Positions 16,654-27,003 of a stretch of 42,658 nt of DNA are shown here, one piece after another. The stretch's first letter is position 1. Every line of letters starts with the position of its first letter. The notes under the pieces were generated by a model, which saw only the letters and a program-made list of their open reading frames with translations, ran no database searches and was not told where the DNA came from. The translations under genes and the position numbers were made by a program. The stretch spans positions 1 to 42,658 of the forward strand of contig DUYW01000006.1 in the NCBI GenBank assembly GCA_013349825.1. The letters run 5' to 3'. Origin of the DNA: Gammaproteobacteria bacterium (lineage in GTDB: Bacteria > Pseudomonadota > Gammaproteobacteria > GCF-002020875).

Positions 16654-16668
16654 GGCAACCTAGTTGCC
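16654..16668. promoter_or_regulatory. operator-like palindrome upstream of tkt
   Basis: GGCAAC-CTA-GTTGCC is a perfect 15-bp dyad 44 bp before the transketolase start. It could be a repressor or activator site or an RNA hairpin. I cannot match it to a known regulator motif. The rest of 16470-16711 shows no gene. Confidence 0.35.
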
Positions 16669-16711
16669 CGCTTGAGGTTTCAATTTCCTGCAGAGAAGGG
16701 AGAAAATAGTT

Positions 16712-18700
16712 ATGTCATCAAGAAGAGAACTGGCGAATGCGATCCGCGCACTGAGCATGGATGCAGTACAAAAGGCCAATTCTGGACATCCGGGTGCCCC
16801 GATGGGTATGGCGGATATTGCGGAGGTATTGTGGAACAGCCACATGAAGTTCAACCCAACTAACGCAAAATGGACAGATCGTGACCGTTTTATATTGTCG
16901 AATGGTCACGGATCTATGTTGATCTATTCCCTGCTACATCTGACAGGTTTTGATCTCAGTATGGATGATATTAAGGACTTCCGTCAGCTTCATGCCAAGA
17001 CAGCGGGACACCCTGAGTATGGCTATGCCGATGGTATCGAGACCACTACAGGGCCTTTGGGTCAAGGGATCACCAATGCAGTCGGTATGGCAATTGCTGA
17101 ACGTACTCTGGCAGCACAGTTCAACAAGCCGGGCCATGATATCGTAGATCACAATACCTATGTATTCATGGGGGATGGTTGTTTGATGGAGGGCCTTTCG
17201 CATGAGTCATCTGCTATGGCAGGTACTTTGGGGCTGGGTAAGCTGGTCGCCTTCTGGGATGACAACGATATCTCGATTGATGGGCATATCTCTGACTGGA
17301 TGGAGCGTGATGTTGGCGGACGTTTTGAGTCCTATAACTGGCATGTGATACGTGATGTAGATGGCCACGATGCGGATGCATTGAATGCAGCAATCGAAGC
17401 GGCAAAGGCTGAGACCAGCAAGCCGACTCTGATCTGTTGCCGTACCACAATTGGTTTCGGTTCCCCAAACCTCTGTGGTACCCATGATTGCCATGGTGCG
17501 CCACTGGGTGACGAAGAGATTGCTGCTACACGCAAGGAGTTGGGCTGGGAACATGCGCCGTTTGAGATTCCGGCAGATGTCTACGCAGGTTGGGACCATA
17601 AAGAGCAAGGTGCTGCTGATGAAGCAGCATGGCAGGCGAAGTTTGATGCCTACAGGGCTGAGTATCCTGCTGAAGCCGCTGAGTATGAGCGTCGCATGAG
17701 TGGCGCATTGCCGGCAAATTTTGAAGTGGAGATGGATAAGTTCATCGCTAAAACGCAGGAAGAGATGCCAAAAATTGCTTCACGCAAGGCTTCACAGAAT
17801 GCAATTGAAGCGATGGGCCCTGTGGTTCCTGAGCTGTTTGGCGGCTCTGCGGATCTTACCGGCTCTAATCTCACCAATTGGTCGGGTACTGTGAAAGTGA
17901 CTCCGGATAATGCCAAGGGTAACTACATCTCCTGGGGGGTGCGTGAGTTTGGTATGGCACATATGATGAACGGAATGGTGCTGCACGGTGGCTTCAAGGT
18001 CTATGGTGCCACCTTCTTTATGTTTATGGAGTTCATGCGTAATGCCTTGCGTATGTCTGCCCTGATGAAGATCGGAACTATCTATGTCTACACTCATGAC
18101 TCTATTGGTCTGGGTGAGGATGGTCCTACCCATCAGCCTGTTGAGCAGATGGCAACCATGCGTGCAATTCCAAACTTCCACACCTGGAGAGGATCTGACG
18201 CCATTGAGTCAGCTGTCTCCTGGAAGATGGCGATGTTGCGTGGCAATGCACCCACGGCATTGGTATTTTCTCGCCAGAACCTGACGCCTATGGAGCGTAC
18301 AGCCGAGCAGTTGAAAAATATTGAGAAGGGCGGTTACGTACTCAAAGATTGTGATGGTGATGCAGACATTATTCTGATCGCATCGGGTTCTGAGGTTGGG
18401 CTGGTAGTTGATGCTGCAGCTGCGATGAGTGGTCGCAAGGTACGTGTGGTCTCAATGCCATCTACCGATATGTTTGATGAGCAGGACCAGGCCTACAAAG
18501 ATTCGGTGCTTACCCCAGGTGTTAAGCGTGTTGCTGTTGAAGCGGGCGTTGAGAATGGCTGGCACAAGTATGTTGGTCTTGAAGGTGCGGTAGTCTGCAT
18601 GGAATCATTTGGTGAGTCTGCACCTGCAGGCCAACTCTTCGAACAGTTTGGTTTCACCGTTGACAACGTGGTTGCTACTGTAGATTCAGTACTGGGTTAA
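16712..18700 (+). CDS. tkt: transketolase
   Basis: A 662-residue thiamine-diphosphate enzyme moving two-carbon units in the Calvin and pentose phosphate cycles. The N-terminal [13 protein letters not shown], the ThDP-binding [12 protein letters not shown] near residue 155, and the pyrimidine-domain [16 protein letters not shown] block are intact. AAGGGAG is well placed before the ATG. It begins a rightward run of carbon-metabolism genes; context suggests a CbbT-like use in carbon fixation, though no RuBisCO gene is in the window. Confidence 0.97.
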   Translation: MSSRRELANAIRALSMDAVQKANSGHPGAPMGMADIAEVLWNSHMKFNPTNAKWTDRDRFILSNGHGSMLIYSLLHLTGFDLSMDDIKDFRQLHAKTAGHPEYGYADGIETTTGPLGQGITNAVGMAIAERTLAAQFNKPGHDIVDHNTYVFMGDGCLMEGLSHESSAMAGTLGLGKLVAFWDDNDISIDGHISDWMERDVGGRFESYNWHVIRDVDGHDADALNAAIEAAKAETSKPTLICCRTTIGFGSPNLCGTHDCHGAPLGDEEIAATRKELGWEHAPFEIPADVYAGWDHKEQGAADEAAWQAKFDAYRAEYPAEAAEYERRMSGALPANFEVEMDKFIAKTQEEMPKIASRKASQNAIEAMGPVVPELFGGSADLTGSNLTNWSGTVKVTPDNAKGNYISWGVREFGMAHMMNGMVLHGGFKVYGATFFMFMEFMRNALRMSALMKIGTIYVYTHDSIGLGEDGPTHQPVEQMATMRAIPNFHTWRGSDAIESAVSWKMAMLRGNAPTALVFSRQNLTPMERTAEQLKNIEKGGYVLKDCDGDADIILIASGSEVGLVVDAAAAMSGRKVRVVSMPSTDMFDEQDQAYKDSVLTPGVKRVAVEAGVENGWHKYVGLEGAVVCMESFGESAPAGQLFEQFGFTVDNVVATVDSVLG

Positions 18701-18711
18701 CCGTTTTTCAA

Positions 18712-18744
18712 CACGCCATACGGTTGAGTGACCGTATGGTCGTG
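18712..18744 (+). repeat. intergenic stem-loop between tkt and gap
   Basis: CCATACGGT pairs with ACCGTATGG around a 6-nt loop, extended by CACG/CGTG with one bulged T. No T tract follows, so it is more likely an mRNA-processing or stability hairpin setting different tkt and gap levels than a terminator. Confidence 0.6.
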
Positions 18745-18793
18745 ATTTAAACGGGTACAAAAAGTTTATTATTACGTTTTAAGGAGTATTTAG

Positions 18794-19804
<1,011 letters not shown>

Positions 19805-19827
19805 TCGCGTACATTGATTGATGTTTG

Positions 19828-19894
19828 AACCACAGAGGGCACAGGGTACATAGGGATTGAAATCATCTCTGTGTACCCTGTGCCCTCTGTGGTT
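19828..19894. repeat. 23-bp perfect inverted repeat, CACAGAGGGCACAGGG type
   Basis: The arm at 19828-19850 is the exact complement of 19872-19894, with further wobble pairs towards a short loop. The arms are built from ACAGAGGGCACAGG-like units and make a long hairpin in the gap-pgk spacer. It belongs to the same style of dispersed intergenic palindrome as that at 10931. Confidence 0.92.
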
Positions 19895-19965
19895 TAATTG
19901 CCCCGCAAGAGTTTTTCGAAAAGGGCACCTTTTCTAAAAATTCTCAAATATTCAGGAGTAGAACT

Positions 19966-21147
19966 ATGTCAGTAATTAAAATGACCGACCTCGACCTCAC
20001 CGGTAAACGTGTGCTGATCCGTCAGGATCTCAATGTACCGATTAAAGAGGGTAAGGTGAGCAGTGATAAGCGAATTCGAGCCTCTATGCCAACCATTGAA
20101 CTCTGTATCAAAGCGGGTGCACAGGTGATGTTGATGTCTCATCTGGGACGTCCAACAGAGGGTGAGCCAGCCGATGAATTTTCCATGAAACCGGTGGCTG
20201 ACTACCTCAGTGAGGCGCTGGGTAAAGAGGTCGCGTTGGTTGCAGACTATCTGGATACACCTCCTGACTTGAGCAATGGTGAAGTGGTTTTGCTGGAAAA
20301 CGTCCGCTTTAATATCGGTGAGAAGAAAAATGCAGAGGATCTCTCTGCGCAATATGCTGCGCTCTGTGATATCTACGTGATGGATGCCTTTGGTACTGCG
20401 CACCGTGCACAGGCTTCTACTCATGGTGTAGCCAAAACAGCCCCAACGGCTTGTGCCGGTCCGCTGCTAGCCGGTGAGCTGGATGCGTTGGGTAAGGCGT
20501 TGGATAATCCAGCGCGACCTATGGCTGCTATTGTGGGTGGCTCAAAAGTCTCAACCAAACTGACTGTACTGGAGTCACTCTCCAGTGTTGTGGATCAATT
20601 GATCCCCGGTGGTGGTATTGCCAACACCTTTATCGCTGCGGCAGGCCACAACGTGGGTAAGTCACTGGTTGAAGAGGACCTGATTCCTGAGGCAAAACGT
20701 CTGATGGAGGCCGCTAAGGCAAAGGGTGGTGAAATTCCTGTTCCTACAGATGTGGTTGTGGGTAAAGAGTTCTCAGAGTCTGCAGTGGCAACCGTGAAAA
20801 AGGTTGAGGATGTGGAGGACGATGACATGATTTTTGATATCGGACCTGATACAGCATCCCGTTTTGCCGAGATGATGAAGGCAGCCGGTACAGTCGTCTG
20901 GAATGGTCCGGTAGGTGTTTTTGAGTTTGACCAGTTTGGTGAAGGTACCAAGAATTTGGGCATGGCGATTGCTGATTCTGCTGCTTTCTCTATTGCCGGC
21001 GGGGGAGATACTCTGGCGGCCGTCGACAAATATGGTATTTCCGAGAAGATCTCCTATATCTCCACTGGTGGTGGTGCTTTCCTGGAGTTTCTGGAAGGGA
21101 AAAAGCTACCAGCAGTTGTCATGTTAGAAGAGCGTGCAAACCGTTAA
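19966..21147 (+). CDS. pgk: phosphoglycerate kinase
   Basis: A 393-residue two-domain kinase transferring phosphate between 1,3-bisphosphoglycerate and ADP. N-terminal [41 protein letters not shown], and the C-domain [11 protein letters not shown] plus [14 protein letters not shown] are all present. CAGGAG precedes the ATG. It follows gap after the inverted repeat and precedes pyk by 48 bp. Confidence 0.98.
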   Translation: MSVIKMTDLDLTGKRVLIRQDLNVPIKEGKVSSDKRIRASMPTIELCIKAGAQVMLMSHLGRPTEGEPADEFSMKPVADYLSEALGKEVALVADYLDTPPDLSNGEVVLLENVRFNIGEKKNAEDLSAQYAALCDIYVMDAFGTAHRAQASTHGVAKTAPTACAGPLLAGELDALGKALDNPARPMAAIVGGSKVSTKLTVLESLSSVVDQLIPGGGIANTFIAAAGHNVGKSLVEEDLIPEAKRLMEAAKAKGGEIPVPTDVVVGKEFSESAVATVKKVEDVEDDDMIFDIGPDTASRFAEMMKAAGTVVWNGPVGVFEFDQFGEGTKNLGMAIADSAAFSIAGGGDTLAAVDKYGISEKISYISTGGGAFLEFLEGKKLPAVVMLEERANR

Positions 21148-21195
21148 AATGATGTTGTTGAAGCTGATTTCAACCGTACATGAACTAGGGTAAAT

Positions 21196-22638
21196 ATGCT
21201 GAGACGTACAAAAATAGTTGCGACCCTCGGGCCTGCGACTGATTCACCGGAAGCACTGGATAAGCTGATTGAAGCAGGTGTTGACGTGGTGCGTCTGAAC
21301 TTTTCCCATGGCTCTGAAGAGGAGCACCTCAACAGGGCAGAGACCGTGCGCAACCGGGCACGGGCACATGGTCGGCAGGTTGGTGTGATCGCCGATCTGC
21401 AAGGGCCGAAAATCCGTATTGGACGCTTTATAGAAGGCAAAGTGGAGCTTGTAGAGGGGGACTCTTTCTGCCTCGATATGGGACTCGATATTAATAGCGG
21501 TACAAAAGATGCGGTTGGCTCAACCTACAAAAAGCTGCATGAGGACCTCTCCAGAGGAGACTCTCTACTGCTGGATGACGGTCGAATCGCACTCTGGGTT
21601 AAAGAGGTTGAGGGTGACAAGATCTACTGCCGAGTCACAACGGGTGGTGCGCTCTCCAATAATAAAGGGATCAACCTGCAAGGTGGTGGCCTCTCGGCAG
21701 CGGCACTAACCGATAAAGACCGGGTCGATATCAAAATTGCGGCCAAGATGCAGGCAGATTATGTTGCGGTCTCGTTTGTTCGTAGTGCAGAGGATGTACG
21801 TGAGGCGCGTGAGTTACTGGTTGAAGCCGGGTGGGGAGAGTGCGGCATTATCTCCAAGATGGAACGTGCTGAGTCGATTCCGATTGCCGATGAAATTATC
21901 AAAGAGTCTGATGGGATTATGGTGGCACGTGGTGATCTCGGTGTTGAGATTGGGGATGCCTCACTTCCACCGGTGCAGAAGCGGTTGATTAAGTTGGCTC
22001 GTTCGATGGATCGTTTTGCAATCACAGCGACCCAGATGATGGAGAGCATGATCGAAAATTCAATTCCAACCCGTGCAGAGGTGTTTGATGTTGCCAATGC
22101 TGTACTGGATGGTACCGATGCAGTGATGCTTTCAGGGGAGACAGCGGTAGGAAAACATCCTGCAAAGGTGGTCAACGCAATGGCCAACATCTGTCTTGAG
22201 GCAGAGCAGCAGCGACAGGCAAAAGTTTCAGGCCATCGCATGAATGAGCACTTCCAGCGTCGTGATGAGGCCATTGCGATGGCGGCAATGTATACCGCCA
22301 ACCACCTTGGGGTAAAGGCGATTGCCTCATTGACAGAATCCGGTGCAACCGCACTATGGATGTCACGGATCAGTTCCGGTATTCCAATTTTTGCAATGAC
22401 ACGGGATTTGCAGACCCGGCGCAAAGTGACCATCTACCGTGGAGTCTATCCGGTTAGTTTTGATCTGATCTCAAAAGAGAAGGATGTAGTCAATCAAGAG
22501 ATGATTGATGAGCTGGTGCGACGCGGTGTTGTGCGTGCAAAAGATACAGTTATTATCACCAAAGGCGATCTGGTGGGTGAAGGTGGTGGCACCAATATTA
22601 TGAAGATCTGTTACGTGGGTGATACGGTAGTGAGTTGA
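21196..22638 (+). CDS. pyk: pyruvate kinase
   Basis: A 480-residue type II-size pyruvate kinase. Signatures include KIVATLGPATDSPE, VVRLNFSHGSEEEH, the catalytic IISKMERAESI, VARGDLGVEIG and TATQMMESMIEN in the TIM barrel, and a C-terminal allosteric domain ending in GEGGGTNIMKI. It commits phosphoenolpyruvate to pyruvate. Its presence beside gap, pgk and fba is a gene order typical of autotrophic gammaproteobacteria, by recollection. Confidence 0.97.
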   Translation: MLRRTKIVATLGPATDSPEALDKLIEAGVDVVRLNFSHGSEEEHLNRAETVRNRARAHGRQVGVIADLQGPKIRIGRFIEGKVELVEGDSFCLDMGLDINSGTKDAVGSTYKKLHEDLSRGDSLLLDDGRIALWVKEVEGDKIYCRVTTGGALSNNKGINLQGGGLSAAALTDKDRVDIKIAAKMQADYVAVSFVRSAEDVREARELLVEAGWGECGIISKMERAESIPIADEIIKESDGIMVARGDLGVEIGDASLPPVQKRLIKLARSMDRFAITATQMMESMIENSIPTRAEVFDVANAVLDGTDAVMLSGETAVGKHPAKVVNAMANICLEAEQQRQAKVSGHRMNEHFQRRDEAIAMAAMYTANHLGVKAIASLTESGATALWMSRISSGIPIFAMTRDLQTRRKVTIYRGVYPVSFDLISKEKDVVNQEMIDELVRRGVVRAKDTVIITKGDLVGEGGGTNIMKICYVGDTVVS

Positions 22639-22651
22639 TGGAGATAAGGTT

Positions 22652-22677
22652 ATACTATTGATTTAGTATGGTTTTTT
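22652..22677 (+). terminator. weak terminator-like hairpin between pyk and fba
   Basis: ATACTA and TAGTAT form a 6-bp AT-only stem followed by GG and six T residues. It may attenuate read-through into fba but is too weak to be sure. Confidence 0.35.
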
Positions 22678-22720
22678 GTTTTATTTTTTTAAGTGTAGTT
22701 ATAGTTAAGGAGAAAGATCG

Positions 22721-23782
22721 ATGCTGATTTCAATGCGTCAATTGCTGGACCATGCGGCTGAAAATGGTTATGGAATGCCTGCGTTTAATGTCAATAACAT
22801 GGAGCAGGTTCATGCCATCATGCAGGCTGCTGATGAGACAAATAGCCCTGTAATCATGCAGGGTTCTGCCGGAGCACGCTCCTATGCAGGTGAACCATTT
22901 CTGCGTCACCTGATCTCTGCTGCAGTAGAGATGTATCCACACATTCCAGTGGTGATGCACCAGGATCATGGCTCAGAACCTGCGGTCTGCTTGCGTTCAA
23001 TCCAGTCTGGTTTTACCTCGGTGATGATGGATGGCTCTCTGATGGCAGATGCCAAGACCCCTTCAAGCTATGAGTACAATGCTGCAGTCACCAAGCAGGT
23101 TGTCGATATGGCTCATGCTGGTGGTGTATCGGTAGAGGGCGAGCTGGGTTGCCTGGGTTCACTGGAGACCGGTGAGATGGGTGAGGAAGATGGTCATGGC
23201 GCTGAAGGCAAACTGGATCTTGATCTGTTGCTGACGGACCCGGAAGAGGCTGCACAGTTTGTTAAGGATACCGGTGTAGATGCGCTGGCAATTGCCATCG
23301 GTACCTCGCACGGCGCCTACAAGTTCACTCAGGAGCCAACGGGTGAGATTCTGCGTATTGACCGTATCAAGGAGATCCATGCACGTATCCCGAATACTCA
23401 TCTGGTGATGCATGGCTCCTCATCCGTCCCACAGGAGTGGTTGAAGACCATTAATGATTTTGGTGGTGATATGGGGCAAACCTATGGTGTGCCGGTTGCA
23501 GAGATCCAGGAAGGAATCAAGAGTGGTGTGCGTAAAGTAAATATTGATACAGATCTGCGTATGGCCTCGACCGGTTCCGTACGCCGTCACCTGATGGAGA
23601 ACACCTCGAACTTTGACCCACGTAAGTTCCTCAAGGAGTCTACAAAGGGAATGATGGAGGTCTGCAAGGCGCGTTACCTCGCATTCGGTTGTGAAGGAAT
23701 GGCCTCCAAGCTCACTCCCGTCTCACTGGAGACCATGTTTGATCGTTACGGTAAAGGTGAGCTAGACCCACAGGTCAATTAA
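22721..23782 (+). CDS. fba: class II fructose-bisphosphate aldolase, Calvin-cycle subtype
   Basis: A 353-residue zinc aldolase joining or splitting fructose-1,6-bisphosphate and also making sedoheptulose-bisphosphate in the Calvin cycle. The N-terminal [22 protein letters not shown] (77-86, zinc histidine), the [14 protein letters not shown] segment and the [15 protein letters not shown] block fit the CbbA-like subtype. AAGGAG lies eight bases before the ATG. It ends the carbon gene run, followed by a strong terminator. Confidence 0.96.
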   Translation: MLISMRQLLDHAAENGYGMPAFNVNNMEQVHAIMQAADETNSPVIMQGSAGARSYAGEPFLRHLISAAVEMYPHIPVVMHQDHGSEPAVCLRSIQSGFTSVMMDGSLMADAKTPSSYEYNAAVTKQVVDMAHAGGVSVEGELGCLGSLETGEMGEEDGHGAEGKLDLDLLLTDPEEAAQFVKDTGVDALAIAIGTSHGAYKFTQEPTGEILRIDRIKEIHARIPNTHLVMHGSSSVPQEWLKTINDFGGDMGQTYGVPVAEIQEGIKSGVRKVNIDTDLRMASTGSVRRHLMENTSNFDPRKFLKESTKGMMEVCKARYLAFGCEGMASKLTPVSLETMFDRYGKGELDPQVN

Positions 23783-23806
23783 GCGAACTTTACTCGTTAG
23801 CTGAAT

Positions 23807-23849
23807 AAAACCCGCAGCCCTTTTAAAAGAGAGGGGCTGCGGGTTTTTT
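23807..23849 (+). terminator. strong intrinsic terminator after fba
   Basis: AAAACCCGCAGCCC pairs with GGGCTGCGGGTTTT and runs into six Ts. The complementary A/T flanks mean it can also stop the convergent pilW transcript. Confidence 0.95.
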
Positions 23850-23878
23850 ATTACAGCTTGGTTGGATTGAGAGATCAA

Positions 23879-24553
23879 CTATCGGTTTCTGAGCTGCACC
23901 GTCATTTGGTAGATTTTACGTAAATAATAGTCCTGATAGGGGCCATGGTCGACATCCAGCAAGCTGTAGAGGGTGTCGTCAGGCTGTTGTCGGGCCACTG
24001 ATTCACTACGCAACAGGATAGCAACCTCAACCGTTCGTACCGACTCCCAATCGGCAATTTGGTCTGCATTGAGGTATTGGTCAACCGAGTGGTCACCATC
24101 CTGATCAATCCCGAAACGGAATTGTAGTCCGTCAATGGGGCTGGTTAGAGTTTGTGGTGAGGGGTAGGCGCTGCCATTGCCGTCACAACGCAATGTATTT
24201 TCTTGCAGATAGTAACGAATGGAAGTGGCGCTGGAACCGGCACAATCCAGACCATTTTGGTAACTGAGGGTAATGCTGTCACTATTCAACTCCCCACTGC
24301 TGTTCTCTGCAGTGAGAGCCGACCCAACAAAACTTTCTGCCGGGTAACCCGCTTTACGAAGCTCTGTAGTGAGAAACTGAAGTGCATGGCGTCCCTGTTC
24401 ATGCAAAGTGAGCCACTGCTGCTGGGTTTGTGACGCTAAACGATGATCAATAAAAAGTTGTGTGGTCGTCAACAGGATGGTGAAACCGAGCGCCATGGAG
24501 ACGAGCAACTCCACAAGAGTGAATCCACCAACAGGTTTTGAGCAGCGGTTCAT
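23879..24553 (-). CDS. pilW: type IV pilus minor pilin, PilW-like
   Basis: A 224-residue pilin-like protein. The prepilin cleavage motif GGFTLVELLVSMALG, with Glu at mature position 5, is followed by a hydrophobic helix and a variable globular part with two cysteines (DCAGSS and LRCDGN). PilW acts in the minor-pilin complex that primes pilus assembly. It overlaps pilV by ATGA. It ends beside the fba terminator; the usual pilX and pilY1 do not follow, so the cluster here is incomplete. Confidence 0.88.
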   Translation of the reverse strand: MNRCSKPVGGFTLVELLVSMALGFTILLTTTQLFIDHRLASQTQQQWLTLHEQGRHALQFLTTELRKAGYPAESFVGSALTAENSSGELNSDSITLSYQNGLDCAGSSATSIRYYLQENTLRCDGNGSAYPSPQTLTSPIDGLQFRFGIDQDGDHSVDQYLNADQIADWESVRTVEVAILLRSESVARQQPDDTLYSLLDVDHGPYQDYYLRKIYQMTVQLRNR

Positions 24554-25059
24554 GGTGTGGAAAAATGGAGCGTATGGGTCGCTGAGGCGGCACGATCACT
24601 CCACTGAATGGTGATCAAGTAGTACCCGCCTGCAGTTGATGTGATCGAACCCACACCATTGGGCAGCAAGGTACTGTTGCGCTGGTTCCACTGGCTGAAG
24701 TCGAAGGTAGCGATCTCTTCAGGACTACAGGGGTTGCTGACGCAATCCGCTGCTGAAGGAATGGCTGAGAGTGCAAGATAGTGACCTGCAGAGATGGCAA
24801 GGGGGTTGGCTCGGACTCGTTCAACCATACTGCTGGCCTGTATCGTTGCAAGGTCATGGAAGATAGCTCCCTGTGTTACTTGAAGGGCGTGACTGGTCAA
24901 TGCTGCAAACCCAAACAGTGCAGTAGTGAGTAGAAAGAGCGCAATGAGTGTCTCAATCAATGTGTAGCCGTGTGTACGGTTATAGCGTAAAAGAGATCTC
25001 TTTCCCTGTATTATTGGGAGATGATCCTTGTTAACACACCTGATATAGTCCGTTTCCAT
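24550..25059 (-). CDS. pilV: type IV pilus minor pilin, PilV-like
   Basis: A 169-residue prepilin. A 31-residue basic leader precedes the cleavage site [14 protein letters not shown]; a pair of cysteines follows at CVSNPC. The ATG at 25059 overlaps the opposite-strand start at 25058 by two bases, and no alternative start is visible before the cleavage site. GGAAAG lies ten bases upstream. PilV and PilW are minor pilins of the assembly-priming complex. Confidence 0.87.
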   Translation of the reverse strand: METDYIRCVNKDHLPIIQGKRSLLRYNRTHGYTLIETLIALFLLTTALFGFAALTSHALQVTQGAIFHDLATIQASSMVERVRANPLAISAGHYLALSAIPSAADCVSNPCSPEEIATFDFSQWNQRNSTLLPNGVGSITSTAGGYYLITIQWSDRAASATHTLHFSTP

Positions 25060-25792
25060 GAATGAGTCACTTTCCGGTTTTTTACATACCTTGCTGAGCA
25101 GTTTACGGGATCTGGCTCCGATTATTTTGGTGATTGGCTTCTTTCAATTGGCAATTTTACAACAGCCGATCCAGAATTTGCCGGAGATAGCAGCAGGGCT
25201 TTTTCTGGTTGTACTGGGGCTTACCTTCTTTATCTATGGCTTGGAGATGGGGCTGTTTCCCATCGGTGAGGCGATGGCAGAGGCTTTAGCACGCAAAGGC
25301 AGCCTTCCCTGGCTGGTCACATTCTCTTTTCTGCTAGGGTTTGGAACCACAATTGCCGAGCCAGCACTGATACTGGTCTCAAGTGAAGCAGCTAAGGTTG
25401 CAGCAGCGGGGGGGATGATTAGCGACACCCTGCAGGATAGAGAGAGTTATGCCAATGGACTCCGTTTTACCGTTGCCTTTTCAGTTGGGCTTGCGATTTT
25501 GGTTGGCGTGATCCGCATTCTGAAGGGGTGGCCGATTCAGTATCTGATTATTGGTGGTTATATCGGGGTGGTGGTGATGACCCTTTTTGCACCGGATGAG
25601 ATTATTGGTCTCGCCTATGATGCCGGCGGCGTCACCACCTCCACAGTCACGGTTCCGCTGGTTACGGCGCTGGGGGTCGGGTTGGCAAGTAGTATACGTG
25701 GACGTAATCCAATGACAGATGGGTTTGGTTTGATCGCCTTCGCTTCATTGACTCCGATGATTTTTGTGATGGCCTACGGGATTATTATCTAA
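25058..25792 (+). CDS. DUF1538 membrane protein, first copy
   Basis: A 244-residue polytopic inner-membrane protein with about six to seven hydrophobic segments. Two conserved motifs stand out: [17 protein letters not shown] (about 95-111) and [17 protein letters not shown] (about 184-200), each with small and hydroxyl residues like re-entrant transport loops. This is the DUF1538 family, whose function is not settled to my knowledge. The next gene is a homologue one base later, and a PII-like and a CBS protein follow, so a regulated channel or transporter of two halves is inferred. No good ribosome site is visible for the ATG at 25058. Confidence 0.85.
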   Translation: MNESLSGFLHTLLSSLRDLAPIILVIGFFQLAILQQPIQNLPEIAAGLFLVVLGLTFFIYGLEMGLFPIGEAMAEALARKGSLPWLVTFSFLLGFGTTIAEPALILVSSEAAKVAAAGGMISDTLQDRESYANGLRFTVAFSVGLAILVGVIRILKGWPIQYLIIGGYIGVVVMTLFAPDEIIGLAYDAGGVTTSTVTVPLVTALGVGLASSIRGRNPMTDGFGLIAFASLTPMIFVMAYGIII

Positions 25793-25793
25793 G

Positions 25794-26582
25794 ATGGAGT
25801 TTCTGCGAGAGTTTGGTCATTCATTGATCTCCACAGCGGGAGATATGCTACCTATCGTGGTGATTATTTTTGGCTTCCAACTGGTGGTGATTCGTCGCAG
25901 AATCCCCAATCTTAAGCGGGTATTGATCGGTTTCTTCTATGTGCTGCTGGGGTTATCCCTGTTCCTGATGGGGTTAGAGCAGGCAATATTCCCGCTGGGA
26001 GAGCAGATGGCAACGCAACTCTCAGACCCACAATTTATTGCTCAAAGTTCTGGTCATAGTGCTGCAGAGCTCTACTGGTATGACTACTACTGGGTCTATC
26101 TGTTTGCCGCCACTATAGGCTTCTCTACAACGATTGCGGAGCCATCACTGCTGGCTGTAGCCCTGAAGGCAGAGCATGTCTCAGGTGGTACGGTTGCAGC
26201 CAATGGGTTAAGAATCGCGGTAGCCCTGGGGGTTGCAGTGGGTATTGCTTTGGGGTCCTATCGAATTGTCACAGGTATACCTCTCTACTACTTTATAGTG
26301 GTGGGATATGTTGTGGTGATGATTCAGACCTACTTCTCTCCAAAATTTATTATTGCACTCGCCTATGACTCTGGTGGTGTGACTACATCAACTGTGACCG
26401 TCCCACTGGTTGCTGCACTGGGGTTGGGGCTGGCAAACTCAGTTCCGGGGCGTAGTGCGCTACTGGATGGTTTTGGGCTGATTGCATTTGCCAGCCTACT
26501 GCCGATTATTGCAGTGCTGGGTTATGTTCAGCTTTCAGAGTGGATGGTTCGACGCAGCATAGATAAGGAGTCTTCATCATGA
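25794..26582 (+). CDS. DUF1538 membrane protein, second copy
   Basis: A 262-residue homologue of the preceding protein, with the same motifs (FSTTIAEPSLLAVALKA and [19 protein letters not shown]) and an aromatic insertion (ELYWYDYYWVY) of roughly 20 residues after the second membrane segment. It starts one base after the previous stop, so both halves are probably made together. A hydrophilic C-terminal tail (RRSIDKESSS) faces the cytoplasm by inference. In some genomes the two domains occur as one protein; here they are separate. Confidence 0.85.
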   Translation: MEFLREFGHSLISTAGDMLPIVVIIFGFQLVVIRRRIPNLKRVLIGFFYVLLGLSLFLMGLEQAIFPLGEQMATQLSDPQFIAQSSGHSAAELYWYDYYWVYLFAATIGFSTTIAEPSLLAVALKAEHVSGGTVAANGLRIAVALGVAVGIALGSYRIVTGIPLYYFIVVGYVVVMIQTYFSPKFIIALAYDSGGVTTSTVTVPLVAALGLGLANSVPGRSALLDGFGLIAFASLLPIIAVLGYVQLSEWMVRRSIDKESSS

Positions 26583-26656
26583 CCTGGAAACGAAGCAGAC
26601 AAGTGATGACTCAAACGGAAATACCCTTTGATACGATTTACCACAGGAGACCATGA
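26579..26656 (+). CDS. possible 25-residue microprotein between DUF1538 and PII-like genes
   Basis: An ATG at 26579 overlaps the stop of the second DUF1538 gene (ATGA) and has a perfect AAGGAG (26565-26570) eight bases upstream. The 25-codon ORF ends in a TGA at 26654-26656 that overlaps the PII-like start. The product is basic at its N-terminus (MTWKRSRQ) and not hydrophobic. It could be a real small subunit or only a leader that couples translation. No homologue recognised. Confidence 0.4.
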   Translation: MTWKRSRQVMTQTEIPFDTIYHRRP

Positions 26657-27003
26657 TGCACTTCAAGTTACTCATTTCATTGATTGAAGAGGATAAAACT
26701 GATCAGGTGGTCAGAGCAGCACGAGAGGCGGGGGCCACTGGGGCGACCGTAATCAACCATGCCAGAGGAGAGGGGCTCAAGGTTGCCAAGAGCTTCTTCG
26801 GGCTTGCACTGGAGACCAACCGGGATATGGTCATGTTTATTGTAGAAGAACACCTCAGTCGTCATATTCTGGAACGGATTGGGGAGGTGGGTGAATTTGG
26901 TGAACCGGGAACCGGCATGGTGTTTCAGCTGGATGTCGAGGATGCGTTAGGCTTCTCCAGTCAAATTGAGAGGCTTTCAGATGTAGTAGAGGAGCAGATC
27001 TAA
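26656..27003 (+). CDS. PII-like signalling protein
   Basis: A 115-residue small ferredoxin-like-fold protein of the PII superfamily. The GATGATVINHARGEGL block (about 25-40) matches the approach to the T-loop, and GTGMVFQLDVEDALGF corresponds to the PII C-terminal strand. The typical GlnB uridylylation tyrosine is not evident. Of two adjacent ATGs (26653, 26656) the second has better spacing to AGGAG at 26645-26649. Such proteins usually trimerise and bind nucleotides to control a membrane partner, here presumably the DUF1538 pair. Ligand unknown. Confidence 0.82.
   Translation: MHFKLLISLIEEDKTDQVVRAAREAGATGATVINHARGEGLKVAKSFFGLALETNRDMVMFIVEEHLSRHILERIGEVGEFGEPGTGMVFQLDVEDALGFSSQIERLSDVVEEQI

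Noticed and set aside
17207..17608. Antisense ORFs inside tkt
   Set aside because: Shadow frames of a well-supported enzyme gene.
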